Positions 23,180 to 30,461 of a DNA stretch of 34,455 nt are shown piece after piece. Position 1 is the first letter of the stretch. Every line of letters starts with the position of its first letter. The notes under the pieces are model-generated. The model did no database searches, was not told where the DNA came from, and saw nothing but the letters and a program-made list of their open reading frames with translations. This DNA is from SIG78 sp045587205 (GTDB lineage: Bacteria > Verrucomicrobiota > Lentisphaeria > Victivallales > Victivallaceae): NCBI GenBank assembly GCA_045587205.1, contig JAZNBV010000005.1, positions 1-34,455 on the forward strand, in the 5' to 3' direction. A program made the translations under genes and the position numbers.

Positions 23180-24109
23180 ATGAGTTTTTCAATGGAATCA
23201 TTCAAAGGTGCCTGGTCGGCAATGTCCACTCCGCTTACGCTTGACGGCAAAGTTGACAGCGATGCTTTGAGAAAACTTGTGGAACATCAGATCAAACTTG
23301 GCATCAAAGGCTTGTTTCTTGCCGGTACTGCCGGGGAAGGGCCTTTTCTGCCTGACCGCGAACGGATGCGTCTGGCAGAATTGACCGTGCGCTATGTCAA
23401 CGGCAGAATTCCGGTGGCTATGCAGATAACTGACAATTCGGCGGAACGGATGATCGAAAATCTGGAACGCTATCAGGATTGCGGAATCGATATTGCGGTG
23501 ATCGCGCCGCCGTTTTTCCAACTTAACGCCGACAGTGGTGATTTTATTTATACATTGTACAAACAGGTGATCGATGCCAGCCAGATCCCGGTCGGCATCT
23601 ACAACCGCGGCAAACACTCCAGCGTAATAGTTAAGCCGGAAGTGCTGGGCAGAATTCTTGACGATCCCAAAGTCGTGCTGTGCAAAGATTCTGCCAGTCT
23701 GCCTGAATTTACCGAAGCGATTATGGCCGCCAAGGCGCGCCGCAACGGTACGCTTGGTGTATTGACCGGCAATGAATTTGATTGCGTAACTTATCTTAAA
23801 GCCGGCTATGACGGTGTACTGTTCGGTGGGGGATGCTTCAATGGTGCGTACGCCGATGCTATGTGCAAACTTGCTTATGCAGGTAAATACGATGAAGCGC
23901 AGGCAATTCAGGATCGGTTGGTTGAGGTTATGTACAAGGTTTTCGGCGGCAAGAGCATTGCCTGCTGGATGGCTGGACAGAAGGAACTTATGGTGCGTTT
24001 GAATGTGTTCAATACCGCCAAAACCTTCCTCAATTATCAGCTTACTGAAGAGTGCAGCAAAGCTATTGATGAAGTTATTGCCAGCGAAAAAGAGTGGCTT
24101 TTGAAATAA
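23180..24109 (+). CDS. DapA/NanA-family aldolase or lyase (dihydrodipicolinate synthase superfamily)
   Basis: A 309-residue TIM barrel of the class I, Schiff-base aldolase superfamily, which cleaves or condenses pyruvate-type 2-oxo acids. Markers: FLAGTAGEGPFLPDRER (the GT.GE motif, residues 48 onward), MQITDNSAERMIENLE, catalytic Tyr141 in GIYNRG and Schiff-base Lys169 in VLCKDSAS. The reading IYNRG instead of the DapA YNVP, and a C-terminal half unlike biosynthetic DapA, argue for a catabolic member (sialic-acid-lyase, sugar-acid or hydroxyproline-type). It is the first gene of an operon with four small cysteine-rich proteins and is divergent from an FCD regulator, which points to carboxylate catabolism. 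Confidence 0.88.
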   Translation: MSFSMESFKGAWSAMSTPLTLDGKVDSDALRKLVEHQIKLGIKGLFLAGTAGEGPFLPDRERMRLAELTVRYVNGRIPVAMQITDNSAERMIENLERYQDCGIDIAVIAPPFFQLNADSGDFIYTLYKQVIDASQIPVGIYNRGKHSSVIVKPEVLGRILDDPKVVLCKDSASLPEFTEAIMAAKARRNGTLGVLTGNEFDCVTYLKAGYDGVLFGGGCFNGAYADAMCKLAYAGKYDEAQAIQDRLVEVMYKVFGGKSIACWMAGQKELMVRLNVFNTAKTFLNYQLTEECSKAIDEVIASEKEWLLK

Positions 24110-24131
24110 TCTTTATACAACAGGGGGGGAA

Positions 24132-24635
24132 ATGATTCCCAGCGACCATTTTGTGAAATTTTATGCCGAAATTTTCAAATATCTGGAGAAGGCCGGCAAT
24201 GGTGCGCTTGAAGAATATTTTCATACCATCAGCCGTCATCAGGAAACCCATTGTCTGGAGTTGTTTCAGACCAAAGGTCTTGCCGGTATGAAGGAGTATT
24301 GGGATAAGATCGTTATTGAAGAAAATTGCGATGAAGATATCCTTGAATACAACGGAACGGTTTATAAAACCTGTATGAATCATTGTCCGAGCTTATCCAA
24401 AGTATTGGATAATGATGCCGGCGGTTGTGAAATATATTGTCAGCATTGTCCGGGCTGGGTTTTGCCGATATTTACCAAGTGCGGTTTTTATTGCGTGTAT
24501 GATATGGTGGGGTTGGATGTTCCGCGCTGTATGCAGGCGGTTTTTACCGATTTGGCTGAAGCCCGCAAATATCGCGAAAAGGCACTCAAACGCCATCCGG
24601 AACACCCTGAATTGATATGTTCAAATTTTGAATGA
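24132..24635 (+). CDS. Cysteine-rich protein of unknown function, MIPSDHFVKFY family, copy 1
   Basis: A 167-residue soluble protein with no signal peptide or membrane segment. I cannot name its family with certainty. It has a helical N-terminal half (MIPSDHFVKFYAEIFKYLE, then HQETHCLELFQ and GLAGMKEYW). A Cys/His-rich C-terminal half follows: C66 in EENCD, C85 in HCPSL, C99, C103 and C106 in CEIYCQHCPGW, C121 in GFYCVYD, C133 in PRC, and a Cys near the C-terminus. Seven of these Cys are invariant in all three copies. The layout recalls small L-2-amino-thiazoline-4-carboxylate hydrolase-like proteins, a resemblance from memory only. It has a strong AGGGGGG site and lies 22 bp after the aldolase gene. 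Confidence 0.8.
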   Translation: MIPSDHFVKFYAEIFKYLEKAGNGALEEYFHTISRHQETHCLELFQTKGLAGMKEYWDKIVIEENCDEDILEYNGTVYKTCMNHCPSLSKVLDNDAGGCEIYCQHCPGWVLPIFTKCGFYCVYDMVGLDVPRCMQAVFTDLAEARKYREKALKRHPEHPELICSNFE

Positions 24636-24644
24636 AGGTTTTTT

Positions 24645-25148
24645 ATGATACCGAGTGATCATTTTGTAAAGTTTTATAACGAGATATTCAGATACCTTAA
24701 ATCGCAAGGTCCGGAAGCCGTGGCAGAGTATTTCGATACCATCAGCCGCCACCAGGAGACACATTGCCTGGAGTTGTTTCAGACCAAAGGTCTTGCCGGT
24801 ATGAAAGAATACTGGGAAAAAATATGGTTTGAAGAAAATTGTGACAGTGAAGTATTGGAATTTACCGGAAAAACCTACAAAACCATCAGTCACAACTGCC
24901 CCAGTTTGAATAAAGTTACCGACAATGATGCCGGTGTCTGCAGTATCTACTGCAATCATTGTCCCGGGTGGATATTGCCGATATTTACCAAATGCGGTTT
25001 TTACTGCGTTTATGATTTGATCGGTATGGATGTTCCGCGCTGTATGAAGGGGATTTTTACAGATCTGGAAGAAGCCCGCAGATACCGAGAAAAAGTTTTG
25101 AAACGCCATCCCGGTCATCCGGAGCTGGTCTGCTGCAATTTTGATTGA
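24645..25148 (+). CDS. Cysteine-rich protein of unknown function, MIPSDHFVKFY family, copy 2
   Basis: A 167-residue paralogue of the preceding gene, with the same length and no gaps in alignment. A 26-residue block (residues 32-57, ending GLAGMKEYW) is identical to copy 1. The invariant cysteines are all kept (66, 85, 99, 103, 106, 121, 133), and C163/C164 give CCNF at the end. It differs mainly in the N-terminal helix and around residues 68-84, so copies 1 and 2 look like a fairly recent duplication. It starts 9 bp after copy 1 ends, with GAAGG as ribosome binding site. No catalytic motif of a known enzyme is visible. Confidence 0.8.
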   Translation: MIPSDHFVKFYNEIFRYLKSQGPEAVAEYFDTISRHQETHCLELFQTKGLAGMKEYWEKIWFEENCDSEVLEFTGKTYKTISHNCPSLNKVTDNDAGVCSIYCNHCPGWILPIFTKCGFYCVYDLIGMDVPRCMKGIFTDLEEARRYREKVLKRHPGHPELVCCNFD

Positions 25149-25180
25149 ACAATTTTTATAAAAGAGAAAGGTTGTAATTT

Positions 25181-25636
25181 ATGAAACCCGAAGAAATGCG
25201 TTATTGTTCCACTGGTGAGGTTCATCTGGATTTTCACGGCAGTACTTATGTCGGCTTGAAATATCTTCTGGATCACTTTGGTATGGAGGCAGTTGATGAA
25301 GTGCTTACCAATACCGCTGAAAAGGTTTACAAATCCATTTATGAGCGTATGCAGCGCGGAGATTCCTCGGAACTTATCTGCCATTGGAGATATTACCTTG
25401 AACGCGAAAAATGCGATTTTTCATTGACTGAAAACCCTGACGGTACTGCCGTTCTGGAATTGCGCGAGTGTCCGGCATTGCGCCAGCTTGCCAAGGAAAA
25501 TATCGATGACCGTCCGCTGATCTGTCACGCTACAGATAAGATGAATAAAGTGTGGTGCAAAAATTCACCGTTTGAAATCGTAGTGGAGCATTTGGAAAAA
25601 GGCTGTCGGCAAACTCTGCGGCGCAAGGAGGCATAA
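25181..25636 (+). CDS. Small Cys/His protein, possibly L-2-amino-thiazoline-4-carboxylate hydrolase-like
   Basis: A 151-residue soluble protein, not a clear copy of its neighbours but similar in build: a helical first half (STYVGLKYLLDHFGMEAVDEVL, then AEKVYKSIYERM), then a beta segment DGTAVLELRECPALRQL, a CHATDKM stretch, WCKNSPF and a terminal GCRQTLRR. The order of a CP motif, a C/H-D motif and a final Cys resembles the L-2-amino-thiazoline-4-carboxylic acid hydrolase-like families, but this is pattern memory and could be wrong. AAAGG lies upstream. It is separated by 32 bp from copy 2, and its stop precedes the start of copy 3 by a single base, so translation is coupled. Confidence 0.7.
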   Translation: MKPEEMRYCSTGEVHLDFHGSTYVGLKYLLDHFGMEAVDEVLTNTAEKVYKSIYERMQRGDSSELICHWRYYLEREKCDFSLTENPDGTAVLELRECPALRQLAKENIDDRPLICHATDKMNKVWCKNSPFEIVVEHLEKGCRQTLRRKEA

Positions 25637-25637
25637 G

Positions 25638-26138
25638 ATGATTCCCAGCGACCATTTTGTAAAATTTTATGCCGAAGTGTTCAAATATCTTAAAGGCAAA
25701 GGGCAGGCGGCGATCGATGAGTATTACAGCACCATTGCACGGCACCAGTTAACTCATAGCGGAAAATATTTCAAAGAAAAAGGTCTTGAGGGGATGAAAG
25801 AATACTGGGACCGGATCATTTTTGAAGAAAACTGCGATGCTGATGCCGTACTTTGCGCCGGTAAGTCATACACTTTTTATATGCACGGCTGCCCCAGCCT
25901 GGGAAAAGTGCTGGACAATGATGCCGGCCCTTGCGATATATATTGCGATCACTGTCCGGGGTGGGTGCTGCCGGTAATGAGCGAAACCGGATTTTACTGT
26001 GTGTACGATCTGGTACGCAGCGATATACCGCGCTGTATATTGAAAGCATTTGAAAAATTGGAAGATGCAAAGGCGTATCTTAAAGTAGTACAGAAACGCC
26101 ACCCGGATCACCCGGAACTGGTAAAGTGCAATTTCTGA
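25638..26138 (+). CDS. Cysteine-rich protein of unknown function, MIPSDHFVKFY family, copy 3
   Basis: A 166-residue, more diverged paralogue of the genes at 24132 and 24645. It keeps the N-terminal signature MIPSDHFVKFYAE, KGLEGMKEYW, EENCD, the CPSLGKVLDNDAG motif, CDIYCDHCPGWVLP, GFYCVYD, IPRC and the C-terminal HPDHPELVKCNF. It has lost Cys41, Cys81 and Cys117 of copy 1, so those are not essential. AAGGAG precedes the ATG within the end of the 25181 gene. It is the last gene before a terminator shared with the convergent zinc transporter operon. Confidence 0.8.
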   Translation: MIPSDHFVKFYAEVFKYLKGKGQAAIDEYYSTIARHQLTHSGKYFKEKGLEGMKEYWDRIIFEENCDADAVLCAGKSYTFYMHGCPSLGKVLDNDAGPCDIYCDHCPGWVLPVMSETGFYCVYDLVRSDIPRCILKAFEKLEDAKAYLKVVQKRHPDHPELVKCNF

Positions 26139-26156
26139 TTTTTTCGCAGCCTTTAC

Positions 26157-26191
26157 AGCCTTGCATTGTTCGACAGTGCAGGGCTTTTTTA
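26157..26191 (+). terminator. Terminator of the aldolase/cysteine-rich operon
   Basis: Imperfect long stem: AGCC, TGCA and TGT pair with ACA, TGCA and GGCT around a TCG loop, followed by TTTTTT. It overlaps the znuB stop codon on the opposite strand. Confidence 0.8.
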
Positions 26192-27055
26192 TTGCCGGAA
26201 GAGGCGTTTTATTATAATACTGAACACAAAAATAATGCAGTTTATCATTACAACTGCCGCCCCGGCGGCGGTGTTTGCCCATTCCTGAACGGCAATAAAC
26301 AAACCGGTAATTCCGGCAAGCAGACCGGTGATTACAGCATAGAAAAATGTACTGCCGGCGCTTTTTGCCAGATTTCTGGCCGTTGCCGCCGGTACAATAA
26401 GCATAGCACTGACCAGCAGAACCCCGATCGATTTCACGCAGCTTATTACAATCAGTGCCAGCAGCATTATATGCAGATAATTGCAGAGTTTGCAGCGTAT
26501 GCGGTGCGCCTGCGATAAATCTTCATCGATGGCAATTTGCAAAAGCGGGTTATAAGCAAAAGTAATAAATACTGCATAAATTACCAGCAATATAAAGAGA
26601 AAACATATATCTTGCGGCGTTACAGCCAATATATCGCCGAATATAAAGCTCTGCGAAAGTTTTGCCAGAGATGCTTCTTTATTGGTCAGCAGCAGCCCCA
26701 GCGATACGGTAAAGGCAAAAAACACTCCGATAACTGTATCTCCGGAGAGTTTGCCTGTCTGTTTGAGATACATTATACCCAACCCGATAAGCACCGCCAG
26801 CAATGGCATACTCCACAACGGAGCATTGACTCCGCAAAGCAGAATTCCCAATGCCGCGCCGGCAAAGGCACTGTGGCTGATGGTGTCGGCAAAAAACGCC
26901 ATCCGGTAATTTATCACCTGAACGCCCGCCGCCGCCGTAAGCGGGGCGGTTATAAGCATCGCCAGCAGTGCCATTTGCATAAAAGTGTACTGGCAGCACT
27001 CCCACGGGAGTTTGCCGATAAAATCGCAGCAGTATCCGGTCAATGTTTCAAGCAT
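26189..27055 (-). CDS. znuB: ABC-3 family zinc/manganese permease (ZnuB-like)
   Basis: A 288-residue inner-membrane permease of a metal importer with about nine hydrophobic helices. Family landmarks: the helix with RMAFFADTISHSAFAGAALG near residue 55, the SGDTVIGVFFAFTVSLGLLL segment, and CVKSIGVLLVSAMLIVPAATARNLAKS, the conserved ABC-3 core. The ATG at 27055 has AAGGTG five bases upstream, preferred over a GTG two codons earlier. It overlaps the znuC 3' end by 16 bp. It is the last gene of the operon that starts with the META-domain gene. Zinc is the most likely metal given znuA, but manganese is possible. Confidence 0.9.
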   Translation of the reverse strand: MLETLTGYCCDFIGKLPWECCQYTFMQMALLAMLITAPLTAAAGVQVINYRMAFFADTISHSAFAGAALGILLCGVNAPLWSMPLLAVLIGLGIMYLKQTGKLSGDTVIGVFFAFTVSLGLLLTNKEASLAKLSQSFIFGDILAVTPQDICFLFILLVIYAVFITFAYNPLLQIAIDEDLSQAHRIRCKLCNYLHIMLLALIVISCVKSIGVLLVSAMLIVPAATARNLAKSAGSTFFYAVITGLLAGITGLFIAVQEWANTAAGAAVVMINCIIFVFSIIIKRLFRQ

Positions 27056-27852
27056 AAGCACACCTTGTTATGGTTGGGCAGCTGGGGCAGTATGGCGTGA
27101 GCTCCAAATGCGGCGCGCAGATTTCCGGCAGTCAGCACTTTGGATGGCTGACCGGCTGAAATCAGACGGTGGTTGATACATATAACGTGGGCGGCGTGCG
27201 CAGCAACAGTTGCAAGGTCGTGGCTGATCATTATTTGCGTAAAGTTGCGCTCTTTGCGGAATTTATCCAGCAAACCGCAGCAGAGTTTATCACCCTGAAA
27301 ATCCACACCTGATGCAGGTTCATCAAGTACCAGAATCTCCGGATCCTGCAAAAGTGCCTGTGCCAGCAGAATACGCTGCAGTTCGCCGCCGGAGAGTTTA
27401 CCCAGCTGCCGTCCGGCAAGGTGCAGCGATTCCACCGAGTCAAGCATATTCAATATTCTATGCCGGACTCCGCTGCTGATTTTCCAGAAAAGCGGCACCA
27501 GTGATATACCGCTTGCCAGATATTCCATAACTGTCAGCGGCATATTGCGGTCAAACTGCAATTTTTGCGGTACATATCCCCAGCGTGGCGGGCGGCTTGA
27601 AAAAGTGCTGCCATTTTGAGCAAACACCACTTTCCCGGCAGAGGGTTTTATAAAACCGAGTACTGCTTTGGCAAGCGTGCTTTTGCCCGCGCCGTTAGGC
27701 CCGACAATGGCAGTACATACCCCCGCGGGGATCGAAGCGGTAATATTGTCAAGGATCTTTACCGAACTTAATTCCACAGAAAGATTTTCGATTTTTATTG
27801 CCGTATGCTGCGGACAGTTGCACAGGTGAATGTTATGAATCACTTTTGCCAC
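27040..27852 (-). CDS. znuC: Metal ABC transporter ATP-binding protein (ZnuC-like)
   Basis: A 270-residue ABC ATPase. Walker A VGPNGAGKST, Q-loop YVPQKLQFDRNMPLTV (typical of the metal-importer group), signature LSGGELQR, Walker B EILVLDEPASGVD and switch MISHDLAT are all intact. No ATG start is available. The open frame starts at GTG 27852, and a second GTG at 27843 would give a 4-bp GTGA overlap with znuA; both imply translational coupling. The protein ends with a Cys-rich tail (KVCLCLKH) that might bind metal. It energises the ZnuB permease. Confidence 0.93.
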   Translation of the reverse strand: MAKVIHNIHLCNCPQHTAIKIENLSVELSSVKILDNITASIPAGVCTAIVGPNGAGKSTLAKAVLGFIKPSAGKVVFAQNGSTFSSRPPRWGYVPQKLQFDRNMPLTVMEYLASGISLVPLFWKISSGVRHRILNMLDSVESLHLAGRQLGKLSGGELQRILLAQALLQDPEILVLDEPASGVDFQGDKLCCGLLDKFRKERNFTQIMISHDLATVAAHAAHVICINHRLISAGQPSKVLTAGNLRAAFGAHAILPQLPNHNKVCLCLKH

Positions 27853-28670
27853 GCTTTCTTTATTGCAGCAAGATTTTTCTGCATAACGCTTATGTAATGT
27901 TCCAACGGAGGGGGATTCGGGCCTGTGACAAGCATATCAAGTTCCACAGCTTGCAGTTTGAAGCGCTTCTGCAGATTCTTCAATGCCGGGTCGGGAATGT
28001 CTTTTTCCTGCCAGATCACTGCATCGGGATTTTTCTGTAATTCTTTATAAATCTTTTTTAAATCAGCGCTGTTGGCGGCAGTTGAGCGCTCGTGCCGCAA
28101 TGATATGATCCGACAGCGGCACAACGCGGCAAGATTGATAAATAAATCTGACTGGATTATAACTGTTTTGCCGGCAGGCAAAAGTTGAAACTCTTTGATG
28201 ATCATATCCAGTTCAGCGCTGAAATCTGCCAGATTTTTTGCGTATTGCTGCTGGTTTTTGGAATCAACACGGCTCAAACCTTCAGCTGTTTTTACACACA
28301 TATTTCTGGCGGTATCTGCGCTGGCAAAGGTATGGACGTCATATTTTCCCGGAGAATCGGTGCCGGCAATACATATCAAACTGCGGTTTACTTTTTTTGC
28401 CATTTTCACAATGTGTTCATCGACCTGCAGCCCGTTGGCGATCAATATGGTTCCCGGCAGAGCAAGTTTACGCATATCCTGCGGAGAAGGGGCGTATTCG
28501 TGGGCGCATCCGGCATTGGCGGGCATCAGCAGAGATACTTGCATATTGTCTATGTTGCGGGTAAGATTTCTTGTCAATATCCACACCGGATAAGTCGTGC
28601 AGACGATCCGGGCGGCGGCAAGATCCAATGCCAGACACAGCAGTACAATAATTGCAGAAACTCTTTTCAA
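27840..28670 (-). CDS. znuA: Periplasmic zinc-binding protein of an ABC importer (ZnuA-like)
   Basis: A 276-residue cluster A-I solute-binding protein. The signal peptide covers residues 1-20, MKRVSAIIVLLCLALDLAAA. Metal-ligand candidates are H57 in GCAHEYAPSPQD (the usual first His), a His in YDVHTFASADTARNM (second), and residues in LRHERS and AVELDML towards the C-terminus. The long acidic His-rich loop of E. coli ZnuA is absent, as in many related proteins. A long helix (residues about 135-165) links the two lobes. It lies 24 bp after panE and overlaps znuC. Specificity for Zn rather than Mn is inferred. Confidence 0.88.
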   Translation of the reverse strand: MKRVSAIIVLLCLALDLAAARIVCTTYPVWILTRNLTRNIDNMQVSLLMPANAGCAHEYAPSPQDMRKLALPGTILIANGLQVDEHIVKMAKKVNRSLICIAGTDSPGKYDVHTFASADTARNMCVKTAEGLSRVDSKNQQQYAKNLADFSAELDMIIKEFQLLPAGKTVIIQSDLFINLAALCRCRIISLRHERSTAANSADLKKIYKELQKNPDAVIWQEKDIPDPALKNLQKRFKLQAVELDMLVTGPNPPPLEHYISVMQKNLAAIKKAWQK

Positions 28671-28694
28671 TGTTGATTTCCCCGGTTGAGTGAT

Positions 28695-29639
28695 TTATTT
28701 TTTGCAGTCATAAACACCAGTGTTGCGCCGGTGGCGGTCAAACGCCTGCAATATGGCATATACGGTTTCCAGATGCGGTACAGCAATATTATGTTTGCGG
28801 GCGGTTTTCACCACATTGCCGACAATGGCATCGACTTCCAGCGGGCGGTTGTTTTCGCAATCGATAAGCATACTGGTTTTGTAAGGCGGAAAGTTGCGGG
28901 TGTATTCAACATTTTCTTCCACCAGACTCTCCGGAAGATCCACTCCGCAGGCGCGGGCGGTATTGATAACTTCCTGCATCAACTTTCTTGAAACAGCTTC
29001 CAGCTCATCTCTTTGAGTCATTTCTCCGGTCAACAAGCCGCCGCCCAGCACTGACATTGCGTTATAAGGTACATTCCACAAAAGCTTTTTCCAACGGTAA
29101 AATGCGATATCTTCTGTTACTTCTGCGGCAACAGAGGCTTCTGTAAAAAGACTGCAGAGTTTTATGGCGCTTGCGCTTGATCCATTGGGGTATTTGCCGA
29201 TAATTACTCTGCCGCCGCCTTTATGCTCCAATACTCCGGGGGCAACGCGGGTGACCCCGATGTAAGTTATACAACTTAATATTTCGTTCTGCGGAAATGC
29301 TTTGGCAATGGCATTTTCTATATCGATACCGTTTTGAATAAGCGCGATCACGGTGCCGGGTCTGACTGCCGGGGCAATCAGGTTTATCATATCAGCTTCC
29401 GGCAGAACTTTGCTGGTCAGGATAATAAAATCAGCGTGATCATTGTATTCTGAAGCATTGTTCAGCACCGCTGCGGGGCGGAAGATGAAATCGCCGTTGA
29501 TACTTTTTATATCAAAACCTCTGGCGGCAACCAGATCACGGTCGGAACGCACCGTTACGGCTACTTCATTGCCGGCGCGGGCAAGTCTGCCGCAAAAATA
29601 AGCGCCTACAGCGCCACTGCAAACATTCAATATCTTCAT
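28695..29639 (-). CDS. panE: 2-dehydropantoate 2-reductase (ketopantoate reductase)
   Basis: Reduces ketopantoate to pantoate with NADPH in pantothenate/CoA synthesis. The 314-residue protein begins MKILNVCSGAVGAYFCGRLARAG, where the usual GxGxxG reads CSGAVGA, slightly unusual at the first Gly. ILTSKV with a conserved Lys and LIQNGIDIEN follow. The catalytic lysine region is YRWKKLLWNVPYNAMSVL, and the substrate-binding NNRPLEVDAIVGNVV carries the conserved Glu. Length is typical. GGAG lies upstream. It sits 3 bp after the META-domain gene and 24 bp before znuA. The ApbA/PanE family also includes paralogues of unknown substrate, and the zinc-transport context is odd. Confidence 0.87.
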   Translation of the reverse strand: MKILNVCSGAVGAYFCGRLARAGNEVAVTVRSDRDLVAARGFDIKSINGDFIFRPAAVLNNASEYNDHADFIILTSKVLPEADMINLIAPAVRPGTVIALIQNGIDIENAIAKAFPQNEILSCITYIGVTRVAPGVLEHKGGGRVIIGKYPNGSSASAIKLCSLFTEASVAAEVTEDIAFYRWKKLLWNVPYNAMSVLGGGLLTGEMTQRDELEAVSRKLMQEVINTARACGVDLPESLVEENVEYTRNFPPYKTSMLIDCENNRPLEVDAIVGNVVKTARKHNIAVPHLETVYAILQAFDRHRRNTGVYDCKK

Positions 29640-29642
29640 AAA

Positions 29643-30293
29643 TCACTCCACTTGTCCACTCTGCAATCTGGCATATTCAGTAGATGGAATGGCTAATTTT
29701 GTAAAAACTGCTGTTACTTTATCTTGAGTGCAGAGTTCCAACTCTGCATTGTCATTAAATTGCCAGCGGTCGGCGGTGGTGAGAATCTGCAGAAATTTCT
29801 GCTCTTTATCCAGATCAGGACCGAACATCATTGTTGCCCCCGGAGTGCCGGAGATCTTGAATCTGCCGTCAGCAAAAGGCGTGGAAAGTTTTCCAAAATA
29901 ACGGTTTACTCCGCCGTGACCGAAAAATCTGCCGTTGGCAGCAACATAAAGTGTTACCGGTTCGCGGGTCTGGCTGTTTTTGAGCTGCCAGGCGCCGACG
30001 ATATCTCCCCTCTGGGCAACGCAGCCCAGCGCGGCAACAAGTATGGCAATTATTATCAGCAGAAGCAAACATCCGATCCCGCTGCCGCGGCGTTCCGCCT
30101 GATGCGGTTTGCCTACCGGCCAGCGGCTCCCGCAATGTTTGCATACCAGTTCGTAGTTCCCCAGACCAAGCAAGCCGAGCAGCAGCCCGATCCAGCCGAA
30201 TAAAAGCAATCCCAGACAGCCGCAGCCGGTGCTGTAAGTGCCGTTGGTAAGCACCAGATCCGTTGAATTGCATACAGGACAATGTTCGCGCAT
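29643..30293 (-). CDS. Membrane protein with zinc ribbon and META (HslJ-like) domain
   Basis: A 216-residue protein. Residues 5-8 and 51-54 give CPVC and CKHC, a split zinc ribbon interrupted by a hydrophobic hairpin (about 24-46). A second membrane helix runs about 72-93 (GIGCLLLLIIIAILVAALG). The rest is a META-type domain: GDIVGAWQL, GRFFGHGGVNRYFGKLSTPFADGRFKI, GATMMFGPDLDKEQKFLQIL and ELELCTQD, matching the N..G and E..fl..L pattern of HslJ-like proteins, which are often envelope-stress or adhesion related. AAAGGAT precedes the ATG. It is the first gene of the operon with panE and znuACB. A zinc-sensing or envelope role is speculation. Confidence 0.8.
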   Translation of the reverse strand: MREHCPVCNSTDLVLTNGTYSTGCGCLGLLLFGWIGLLLGLLGLGNYELVCKHCGSRWPVGKPHQAERRGSGIGCLLLLIIIAILVAALGCVAQRGDIVGAWQLKNSQTREPVTLYVAANGRFFGHGGVNRYFGKLSTPFADGRFKISGTPGATMMFGPDLDKEQKFLQILTTADRWQFNDNAELELCTQDKVTAVFTKLAIPSTEYARLQSGQVE

Positions 30294-30461
30294 AAATAGT
30301 ATCCTTTGTTGATTTGCATAAAATACTAATTACAATAACTTGTTTTTTTGCAAAAAGCAAACAATATTTACCAGTATTGATGTGCATTTCAATTATTTTG
30401 TTGTATATTACTGTGTAAAGTTGAAAATGTTTTTTGTATTTGCATTGTTGGGAGTTTTTTT

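Noticed and set aside
24132..26138. The tandem small genes as a toxin-antitoxin or CRISPR-like array
   Set aside because: The repeats are whole coding genes in an operon with an aldolase-family enzyme; there are no short direct repeats with spacers and no toxin motifs.
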